Positions 24,815 to 32,089 of a stretch of 35,333 nt of DNA are shown here, in pieces. Origin of the DNA: Cycloclasticus sp. (lineage in GTDB: Bacteria; Pseudomonadota; Gammaproteobacteria; Methylococcales; Cycloclasticaceae). Positions within the stretch are counted from its first letter, which is position 1. Every line of letters starts with the position of its first letter. A program made the translations under genes and the position numbers. Location: positions 1 through 35,333 of the forward strand of contig PADC01000003.1 in the NCBI GenBank assembly GCA_002700385.1, written 5' to 3'. The notes beneath the pieces were generated by a model that made no database searches, was not told the origin of the DNA, and saw nothing but the letters and a program-made list of their open reading frames with translations.

Positions 24815-25231
24815 ATGAACAGACGTGAATTCCTGTTAAGAACAGCACTTGCATCTACCGCTATAGCCACAGTACCCCATGTATACAGCCTGGCCAATGA
24901 GGATTGGCTTGAGCCGGCTGATGAGGTACTGCTTGCCCACCCCTACTACAAAATCGTTTACGACATTGGCATGGCACCGGCAGTTGACCTGGCAGGGCGA
25001 GCCAGGAAATATGGTCTGACAGCGGCTGCAATTGAAGGGGACATCACCGAACTCTGGAATTCAGACTTGAGGCCCCACTGGAAAAAAGGCCCATCATGGA
25101 TTGCTGGAGTCACATCTCCGGCGTCACTTTTCCTGCTGGTTCAAATGGCCAAAGACGAAAAACACCGCATCACCTATCGGCATGAATTGAACAGTGAAGC
25201 ATGCCTCTGGATTATTGGCCCAGGAGCTTAG
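24815..25231 (+). CDS. Small twin-arginine-leader protein next to flavoprotein (PchX-like position), cassette 2
   Basis: The ATG at 24815 gives 138 residues with a compact Tat-type leader (MNRREFLLRTALASTAIATV). The mature part has no recognised domain. Similarity to the protein at 11060 is weak overall but follows the same order: LW...L.P, IAGVT, a mid region rich in charged residues, and CLWIIGP close to the C-terminus against LIWLLKP there. An upstream in-frame TTG at 24794 would push the RR motif inward and is less likely. Gene order receptor, small protein, flavoprotein, cytochrome repeats that of cassette 1. Function unknown; escort of the flavoprotein through the Tat system is the working hypothesis. 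Confidence 0.75.
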   Translation: MNRREFLLRTALASTAIATVPHVYSLANEDWLEPADEVLLAHPYYKIVYDIGMAPAVDLAGRARKYGLTAAAIEGDITELWNSDLRPHWKKGPSWIAGVTSPASLFLLVQMAKDEKHRITYRHELNSEACLWIIGPGA

Positions 25232-25284
25232 CCTCAGGCTAATCTAACCACGGAACACTATTTCGCCACTTTTCGGGAGATCAT

Positions 25285-26892
25285 ATGCCCCAGCTACCAA
25301 AACATATAACCGATAGCGCGTTCCAAGAGTGCATGGTTGAACTCGAAGCCATTGTGAGCAAAGAGTGGGTGATGACCGGTCAGTCCGACCTGCAGTCCTA
25401 TCGAGATGATTACGGGATATTCTGGGGGCACTCAGAGCTTGAGCCCAAGCCCAGTGCAGCCGTCGCGCCCGCCTCGACGGATGAAGTCCAGGCCGTCGTG
25501 CGAATATTGAATAAATACCAGTTGCCATGCTGGACAATCTCAACCGGTAAAAACCTGGGATATGGCGGTGCGGCACCCTTGAAGAATGGGATGATCACCA
25601 TCGACCTCAAGCGGATGAACCGGATTATTGAGGTCAATGAAAAACACGCCTATGCCATAGTCGAGCCCGGCGTGAGTTATTTTGACCTGTTTAACTATAT
25701 TCGGGACAAGGGTTACAAACTGTGGATGTCGTGCCCCTCCCCTGGCTGGGGTTCGATAATCGGCAACACATCAGAGCACGGGGTTGGATATACGCCTTAC
25801 GGCGATCACTATGGCAACCAATGCGGTCTGGAGGTCGTCCTGCCCGATGGCGACCTGCTTCGTACCGGCATGGGCGCCATGCCCGATACAAAAACATGGG
25901 GGACCTTCAAGTACGGGTTTGGACCACACATCGACGGCATGTTCACCCAGTCCAACCTGGGCATCGTCACCAGGATGGGCATCTGGCTGATGCCTGAGCC
26001 ACCGACCTTTATGACGGGTTGGGCAATGATGGATGGTATCGACGATTTCGCCACAATGATTGAGGCGACTCGCGACCTGCGTCAGCAGGACATCATCACC
26101 AATATGGCCACGGTTTTCCCAGGCATGATGGATGCCACCTACCGGCCGGAGTCAGGCGAGCCCCTGCGGGAACTTATCGCGGGGCGAGGCAGCCCCATGG
26201 ACCTGATAAAAATTCTAAAGGAGCATAATCTGGGCTTTTGGACCAACCGTATGGCTTTTTACGGTTTGTCCAACGCCGTAAAGGAAAAATACGAATACAT
26301 GATGGACCACTACCTGGCCCATAACCCGAAAACCCGATTCAAGTTTGATACCTATTCCGCGCCCTATGATTTCAGAAAGATGGACGCGGGTGCCAAACTA
26401 CAGGCCGGTGTTCCCAATCTGGGGGAATGGACGGTTATGGGCTGGACCGAAGATTCTGACGCCCACGCGTTCTTCTCGCCAATCATCCCCTTCACCGGTG
26501 AGGCTGCCCAGGAACACGTGGACGTTTTCAACGAGATCTTCACCCGACATGGACGTGGCCCCTATATTGGAAGCATCGCATTATTCAACACCACTCGAAC
26601 CTGCATGATCACGATACCTTTGCCTGTCAGGAAGGGCGACCATGAGTTCAACCGGGTTTCGCAGGATTTATTCCTCGATCTAGTACAGGCCAGCACTGAG
26701 CGAGGCTGGGGAGACTACCGTGCCCCCACATTTGCGATGGATACGATCATGGATACCTATTCGTTCAACAACCACGCGCTGCGCCGCTTCCATGAACGCA
26801 TCAAGGACACCCTGGATCCCAATGGAATTTTCAGTCCGGGGAAAAACGGCATCTGGCCAGAACGATATCGAGATACCAGGGTGATCATCTGA
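25285..26892 (+). CDS. FAD-linked oxidoreductase of the VAO / 4-cresol dehydrogenase family, cassette 2
   Basis: GGGAG lies just before the ATG; the protein has 535 residues and no signal peptide. The FAD domain shows STGKNLGYGG at 86-95 and ERGVGY-type sequence in SEHGVGYTPYGDHYG; the C-terminal part has WGDYRAP with Tyr478-Arg479 and DPNGIFSPGKNGIWP. His394 in DAHAFFSP falls exactly where vanillyl-alcohol oxidase has its flavin-linking His422, so a covalent histidyl-FAD is likely here, unlike the paralogue at 11493. Ser takes the place of VAO Asp170 (PSPGWGS), as in the paralogue. It is expected to oxidise a para-substituted phenol and deliver electrons to the cytochrome encoded next. The exact substrate cannot be told. 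Confidence 0.9.
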   Translation: MPQLPKHITDSAFQECMVELEAIVSKEWVMTGQSDLQSYRDDYGIFWGHSELEPKPSAAVAPASTDEVQAVVRILNKYQLPCWTISTGKNLGYGGAAPLKNGMITIDLKRMNRIIEVNEKHAYAIVEPGVSYFDLFNYIRDKGYKLWMSCPSPGWGSIIGNTSEHGVGYTPYGDHYGNQCGLEVVLPDGDLLRTGMGAMPDTKTWGTFKYGFGPHIDGMFTQSNLGIVTRMGIWLMPEPPTFMTGWAMMDGIDDFATMIEATRDLRQQDIITNMATVFPGMMDATYRPESGEPLRELIAGRGSPMDLIKILKEHNLGFWTNRMAFYGLSNAVKEKYEYMMDHYLAHNPKTRFKFDTYSAPYDFRKMDAGAKLQAGVPNLGEWTVMGWTEDSDAHAFFSPIIPFTGEAAQEHVDVFNEIFTRHGRGPYIGSIALFNTTRTCMITIPLPVRKGDHEFNRVSQDLFLDLVQASTERGWGDYRAPTFAMDTIMDTYSFNNHALRRFHERIKDTLDPNGIFSPGKNGIWPERYRDTRVII

Positions 26893-27356
26893 TGACCACC
26901 ATTAAAAAAATCACCGCATTGAGTGTCGTTGCCCTGCTCAGTATAGCGGGCTATTACAGCTATCAGTATTTTGCTACCTTCGGACCACAGACAGAATTGA
27001 GTCATGCAGGCGAAACCACGCCCATCATGCAGCGGTACATCGAGCAAAACACGGAGCAGTTTCCGCAGTTCCTAGAGGGTGTATACGCTCTTGGAAAACG
27101 TACGTTCAACAAATGGTGCACGCATTGCCATGCGCCGGGTGCGATGGAACATGCCGGAACCATCGCTCTCAGATTGAAGTACCAGGGAGAGAAACCCGAG
27201 GCACTTGAACACCGCGTCGACCTCCACCCGGCTGTCACAAAAGTATTCGTCCGAAATGGCGTTAAATCCATGCCGGCGTTCAGGCGTACAGAGATATCTG
27301 AAGCTGAGTTGGAAGCACTCGCAAATTATCTGGCGCGAAATCTCGAAAATCCCTAG
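26892..27356 (+). CDS. Monohaem cytochrome c, probable electron acceptor of the flavoprotein (cassette 2)
   Basis: The ATG overlaps the flavoprotein stop by one base. The 154-residue protein has an N-terminal hydrophobic segment (about residues 8-22) that may be a signal or membrane anchor, one haem site CTHCH at 76-80, and a probable axial Met127 in KSMPAFRR. It corresponds to the cytochrome at 13049, with shared LRLKYQG/LERRYQG and FRxTEIS segments. The two should be small subunits or partners of their flavoproteins in the periplasm. Confidence 0.9.
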   Translation: MTTIKKITALSVVALLSIAGYYSYQYFATFGPQTELSHAGETTPIMQRYIEQNTEQFPQFLEGVYALGKRTFNKWCTHCHAPGAMEHAGTIALRLKYQGEKPEALEHRVDLHPAVTKVFVRNGVKSMPAFRRTEISEAELEALANYLARNLENP

Positions 27357-27386
27357 TCTGTGTTTTTGTCCCGACAGGGCGGATAT

Positions 27387-28382
27387 TCAGTTCAGTCTTC
27401 CGTTCTCTTCTGGGGACTCTTCATTTCGGGGTAGAACCATACGGCGGTACTGGCCGGGTGTATTACCAATCAGCTTGCGAAAGGCTTTGTTGAACGCCGC
27501 ATCTGACTCATAGCCGGCTTCGTCCGCTATTTGCGAGATCGACTTTTCTCCCTGCGACAGGGCATAGGCTGCCCGCTCCATGCGCAATTCAGAGAGATAT
27601 TTTATCGGTGACGATCCTGTTAGCGCCTTGAATTCTTTCGCGAATGCCGAACGGCTGAGATGAGCCGTTTCGGCCATATTCACCAGGTTCCACCGATGTT
27701 CCGGGCTACGATGAACTTCTTTCAGCACTTTGGCGATGCGTAAATTAATCAAGCCCGCCTTGTCGAGATGCATGTCGGATTCCATCCTTTCCAGCGCAAA
27801 TTCGTTTATCGCTGTGGCGACAATTTCCGATATTTTGTTGTGCACCCACTCGGTGATGGAAGGCTGCAGTAGTTTATTATTCTGGAGGAAAGACAGGAAG
27901 CTGGATAGTTCCGGTATTGAACGAATTTCATCTACCGTTAGAAAAAGTGATAGAGGGACTACGCCGGGTAGGGGATTTGCCGTGCCGGGGATCAGGGAGT
28001 GAAATATAAGGGCGGCATGCCCATCATCGATTTCATGCGTCTCAAAGTTGCCCAGGGGGATTGAAGCGAGCGGTTTCTCGACCAGACCCGCGTAGTTCCC
28101 GGCAGTGCTTAATTTGACATCGGTGCCCTGCGTGGTACAGAAAAGCTCACCCGCTTTTATTCTCTGGGGTGCATCATCATTGATAGAGAAATAACATTCA
28201 CCCTCTTTTACGAGAAAGAGAGAGGCCATGTTGTTGCAATCTACTTTGGAGAAACAGTTTTGGCTCAACAATACAAATTGATCGAAATGCCTCGAAACGC
28301 TGACTCCGGAAGTAAAATTTCTCATTTGACCATTCTCGACCCTTAAAGGTTCATACGCAAACACCAGTTTCTGGACGTGCAA
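27387..28382 (-). CDS. AraC-family transcriptional regulator (cupin N-terminal type), cassette 2
   Basis: The open frame gives 331 residues from a TTG at 28382; ATG 28325 (MRNFTSG) is an alternative start and is preceded by purine-rich sequence. The N-terminal domain is cupin-like (LFLVKEGECYFSI, IKAGELFCTTQG), of the kind found in AraC regulators that sense small molecules. The C-terminus holds two helix-turn-helix motifs (NMAETAHLSRSAFAKEFKAL; SISQIADEAGYESDAAFNKAF). It is convergent with the cytochrome gene, 30 bp away, so it is the likely regulator of cassette 2 and perhaps of the cupin. It is not closely related to the AraC protein at 15114. Confidence 0.85.
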   Translation of the reverse strand: MHVQKLVFAYEPLRVENGQMRNFTSGVSVSRHFDQFVLLSQNCFSKVDCNNMASLFLVKEGECYFSINDDAPQRIKAGELFCTTQGTDVKLSTAGNYAGLVEKPLASIPLGNFETHEIDDGHAALIFHSLIPGTANPLPGVVPLSLFLTVDEIRSIPELSSFLSFLQNNKLLQPSITEWVHNKISEIVATAINEFALERMESDMHLDKAGLINLRIAKVLKEVHRSPEHRWNLVNMAETAHLSRSAFAKEFKALTGSSPIKYLSELRMERAAYALSQGEKSISQIADEAGYESDAAFNKAFRKLIGNTPGQYRRMVLPRNEESPEENGRLN

Positions 28383-28593
28383 TAACTAGCGGTGATCTTC
28401 CGATGTTAGCATATCCTGCGCACTGCGAACCCGGCCAAGCACCGAACTAGGCTATTTTGGCCCAAACCAATGGGATGGACTCTTCCTCTCGGTACTAATG
28501 TAATGAACCATCCCCATCCTCGCCGCTAGCCCAGCGGGCGTCTTCAGACTAGCCTTCTAGCTGAAGGACCTCAACCTGGGATGGGAGATCGAC

Positions 28594-28950
28594 ATGACTA
28601 CTATTAGCATACTGGGCATTGATATTGCCAAAAACACCTTTCAACTTCACGGCGCCGATCATACCGGCAAAGCCGTTATAAGGAAGCGCATGGCTCGGCG
28701 AGAGCTGGCCGCTTATGTAGCCAATTTTCCGCCCTGCACGGTCGTGATGGAATCGTGCGGAGGAGCCAATTACTGGGCGCGGGTTTTCCAACGCAGCGGT
28801 CACACCGTGAAGCTGATCAGTCCGCAGTTCGTAAAACCTTTTGTAATGACAAACAAGAACGACGCCAATGATGCCCAGGCAATCGTGGACGCAGCCAGCA
28901 GACCGTCCATGAACTTTGTGCCTATCAAGCAAGTTGAGCAGCAGGACATT
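28594..28950 (+). pseudogene. IS110-family transposase, N-terminal fragment cut by a Tn3-type end
   Basis: The start follows a GGGAG site. The first 119 residues match the DEDD nuclease domain of IS110 transposases (ILGIDIAKNTFQLHG; VMESCGGANYWAR; NKNDANDAQAI; KQVEQQDI). At 28951 the sequence switches to GGGGTACACC, the outer end of a Tn3-family terminal repeat, and the frame runs on for 20 foreign codons to 29010. The C-terminal Tnp_20 domain with its catalytic Ser is missing, so the gene is inactive. The 211 bp between the AraC gene and this start hold no gene that I could support. Confidence 0.85.
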
Positions 28951-28988
28951 GGGGTACACCAGCATTTCATCCGGATTTTGACGGCGGG
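28951..28988. repeat. Left terminal repeat of a Tn3-family transposon
   Basis: GGGGTACACCAGCATTTC begins a probable 38-bp terminal repeat, with the GGGG start typical of the family, inside the IS110 gene. It lies 114 bp beyond the end of the transposase gene at 29102. The matching right end is not present in the window; a related 31-bp copy is at 20522. Confidence 0.6.
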
Positions 28989-29101
28989 AGCTGTCAGAAA
29001 TCCTCTGTAATATCAGTCGGTTACAATCCAGCTAGATTGAATCTCCTTTATAATCAGCCCGCCAATACACTTTCTTAAAGCTGTTTCTCGAATAGCCCGT
29101 T

Positions 29102-32089
29102 TCAGGCCGCCTGGTGCTTGCCCTTACGCGGTGTGCTGAAGAGTCGGTCCCGGTAGGGCCCGACGTGAAAAGCAAACACCCCGCGGAAATTGATGTGCTC
29201 GAAGCGCACGGGCGTAATGTGCTTGATCATGTCCGTACCGATTCTTTCAGGCTCTTTGCGTTGCCACTCCTTGTGTACGCGATCCATATGGTGCGTGTTC
29301 CAGGCCATCGTGATATTGGTGAGCAGTGCCAGGGCACCGGAGGTGGCGGCCAGTTCTTCCGGTCGCCGACCACGCTTGGGTACAGGACGTCCATGATGAA
29401 TGGCTCGCTGTAAAGTGTGTACGGATTCACCGTGACTGAGGATGCGAAGGACTTCGCGGCGGAACTCTGGGTTGGCCAGGTAATCACACAAGTAGCCGGT
29501 CAAAGCCAATTTGCCCAGCGCGACGCCGGCACCATGCAGGGGTTCACCCTGGGCGGCGGATCCATAACGGCGAAGGGCCATCGTCGCAGAACACCAACCA
29601 AATTGGATGGAGGCGGCCAGCCTGACAAATTCATCCCAGTCCCGCTCGATGGCTTTCAGAGAAACAGTTGGGCCTATGATGGGCTTGAGGGATTTGGGGA
29701 CATCGACACCCCGCGGAACGAACAGTTTTTGGTACTTCAATTTCCGCAGGCGCGGATAGAGATCCAGCCCGAGCACCTTCGACAGCCCCGAAGCAAAATG
29801 CGTATGGCCCTTGGTGTCCACGGCCACCGCTTCGATTTTGGAACCGGGTGAACGAATCGCGCCCTCGATGGCTGGGCCGGCTTCCCGCTCATTTAGCACG
29901 ATCGGCTGATCGTAGCTGATGCCCCATTGGTCCAGCACATGGACGTAACTGCCCACAGAAGGGGTTCGCCGTCGTGGGTCTTGTCGTGCCTGCCACAGGT
30001 GGCGGGATACTTCGAGGGCAATCATGTCTGAGGAAGCAAAGGATCCATTCCCCCAGTGATTCACGATGTCATGTCGACGAAGGAACTCCAGTACCACGCC
30101 ATTGGCTTTCTGAAGGACTCCTTCTTCCTCCAGTAATTGCATGGCTTGCTGGATATCTTTGATCGGAATACCGGGCATCATCAGGGCTACCCGTGCAGCA
30201 CTCAATTCGCTGCCCTGGGCGATCAGGGCGCCATACAATGCAAGCAGGTTGCGTTCGCTTGTTGGCGGACCTCCCAATAGCTGCCAACTGAACCGTGTGT
30301 GGCTGTCCAACTCCAGCAGGAGATTGGGGAATTGAATCGGTCCGATTTCATTAATCCAGGCTCTGGCGGTTTTACGAGTACCGGGTGGACGGGATTCACG
30401 AACGATCTTCGGGACATAGATGCCATCATCGACAATCTCTATCTCTTGTTCCTGAATCGCCTGATCCAACGCGTTCAACCCAGTTTGCACCTGGGCCTTC
30501 AGTTCTTCGAGGAATTTTGTCGGCGATTGCGGGAGGCCGAGGGCCCTGTAGTACTTACCGCGATTCTTCTGCCATTCGTCTAATGGCATTAGCATGGAAT
30601 CGCGGCCGCGATACCCAAAGCTGTAATCGACGGAGATGGCACAATTCTTCAGGCCGCGGCGAAGGCCGTGCAGGGTGGCAGCCTCAAATGCTCGAAGTGC
30701 GCGCTGCCGATTCTCCGGATCCTGCACCAACGATTCCCAGCGACCAGGGATCGGAATGTCCAGTGCCTCTGGCAGTTCTTTCTCACCCTTCTCATAAAGG
30801 TCGCGCAACGCGTTCAAGGCACGCCAGCTGGGATGATCGGGGTCCGCCTCAAAGTCGAGTGTAAGTAGACGGCGCAACAACGGCCGTATATTGGGCTCTT
30901 CTGATAGCGCTTCCCGGGTCAGTGCCGCTCGCGGCAGTGGTTTGTGTTCCACCAGTGGGTCGATCAGGTCACAGGCCGCACGCCGAGCCTGGCGATCACT
31001 CAGTTCCGGATCATGCAGGGTGCGATGAATGTCGTCCAATGTTGCCCGGTGACCTTGCGATTTCTCATATTGCCTGCGTTCGGCCACCTGCCTGGCCCCA
31101 GACCACAGCTCGCTGATACGTTTTTCCACTTGCAAGATGGCAACGTCCACCAGATCCATCAATGTCACACGGAGAAAGCAGGTCAACTCAAGTGTCCGTC
31201 TGGCCGGAGAAATCGACCTGAAACGTTGCGGAAACCGTCGGCGCATCCGGGAGGCATAGAATCGCTGCCGTTCCAGCGGGAAGGGGAGAGTGTGACAGTG
31301 GACCTCCAATGCCTGCAGTGCCTCGATTTTATCGAACAGCTCATTCAGGTTGCTCTTTGACCGTTTGCCAGGTGGTGTCTTCAACCAGTCGATCAACTGG
31401 ATATCATATTTGGAGTTCACCTCATACAATGCATCCAGCCATTTCGCGCATACGGGTTCCGGAATAACCTCGAGGGCTTCCTGATACAGCGCATATTCCG
31501 CTTCAACCAGAATACGCGCCGAGAGCTCCTTGAGACTACGCTTGCTTGGGATGATGATGCGCTGGTCGAAGAGCCAGCGGCGGGCATATTCGATAAGGGC
31601 ATCAACTTCACCGGTGGATCGCGCCTGTTGTTTTAATCGGGTAATGAGCACGCGCCGTCGGCCAGCCGTCAATGGTGAGAATCCCAGCCTGGCCATGGCC
31701 CATTGCTGATGATCGTACCGTGTGCGTTTTCGCCGGTAGAGCGCCCGCACGGAAGCGATAGTAGGAATTTCGATGTCGAGTTGCCTGCCCACATGGGAAA
31801 GTAGTTCGCTCGGCAAAATTCGTACGCCATCAAGTGGACAGCCCGTCAAGCGAAGGAAACAGAGCTGCAAGGCAACGCCGAGCCGATTGATGCCGCGAAA
31901 ACGGGAGCGGATTTCGTCTCGCTCCTCGATCTCCAGCGTGAAGAAGTGATCAATCTCCCAGCCGGTCAGGCGGGGGAGGGTGCGTATGCCGAGGTAGGGG
32001 GTTTGCCAGTGTGGGGTCCTAGGGATTTTGCCCCCAAATATTGCAAAAACCGCCAGAGGCCGCGCCAGCCGTGACTTCTGGAGGCCCAT
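29102..32089 (-). CDS. tnpA: Tn3-family transposase with start supplied by neighbouring transposon end
   Basis: The 995-residue frame contains a full Tn3-type transposase. The native N-terminal motif YLGIRTLPRLTGWEIDHFF starts about residue 32. The catalytic residues are visible as Asp in ASSDMIA (about 691), Asp in AVDTKGHTHF (about 753) and Glu in SHGESVHTLQRAI (about 895); the end has HINFRGVFAF. Residues 1-25 or so are encoded by the terminal repeat of the element at 32013-35240, and the ATG at 32087-32089 overlaps the stop codon of that element's transposase (TAATG). The native first codons are lost, so the present protein is a fusion that may or may not be active. It belongs to the transposon whose left end is at 28951. 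Confidence 0.88.
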   Translation of the reverse strand: MGLQKSRLARPLAVFAIFGGKIPRTPHWQTPYLGIRTLPRLTGWEIDHFFTLEIEERDEIRSRFRGINRLGVALQLCFLRLTGCPLDGVRILPSELLSHVGRQLDIEIPTIASVRALYRRKRTRYDHQQWAMARLGFSPLTAGRRRVLITRLKQQARSTGEVDALIEYARRWLFDQRIIIPSKRSLKELSARILVEAEYALYQEALEVIPEPVCAKWLDALYEVNSKYDIQLIDWLKTPPGKRSKSNLNELFDKIEALQALEVHCHTLPFPLERQRFYASRMRRRFPQRFRSISPARRTLELTCFLRVTLMDLVDVAILQVEKRISELWSGARQVAERRQYEKSQGHRATLDDIHRTLHDPELSDRQARRAACDLIDPLVEHKPLPRAALTREALSEEPNIRPLLRRLLTLDFEADPDHPSWRALNALRDLYEKGEKELPEALDIPIPGRWESLVQDPENRQRALRAFEAATLHGLRRGLKNCAISVDYSFGYRGRDSMLMPLDEWQKNRGKYYRALGLPQSPTKFLEELKAQVQTGLNALDQAIQEQEIEIVDDGIYVPKIVRESRPPGTRKTARAWINEIGPIQFPNLLLELDSHTRFSWQLLGGPPTSERNLLALYGALIAQGSELSAARVALMMPGIPIKDIQQAMQLLEEEGVLQKANGVVLEFLRRHDIVNHWGNGSFASSDMIALEVSRHLWQARQDPRRRTPSVGSYVHVLDQWGISYDQPIVLNEREAGPAIEGAIRSPGSKIEAVAVDTKGHTHFASGLSKVLGLDLYPRLRKLKYQKLFVPRGVDVPKSLKPIIGPTVSLKAIERDWDEFVRLAASIQFGWCSATMALRRYGSAAQGEPLHGAGVALGKLALTGYLCDYLANPEFRREVLRILSHGESVHTLQRAIHHGRPVPKRGRRPEELAATSGALALLTNITMAWNTHHMDRVHKEWQRKEPERIGTDMIKHITPVRFEHINFRGVFAFHVGPYRDRLFSTPRKGKHQAA
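32013..32067. repeat. Left terminal inverted repeat of the 3.2-kb Tn3-type element
   Basis: It begins GGGGTCCTAGGG at 32013 and is translated as part of the fused transposase at 29102-32089. Confidence 0.9.

Noticed and set aside
28594-29010. IS110 transposase read as a complete 138-residue gene
   Set aside because: The last 20 codons come from a Tn3-type terminal repeat and the catalytic C-terminal domain is absent.
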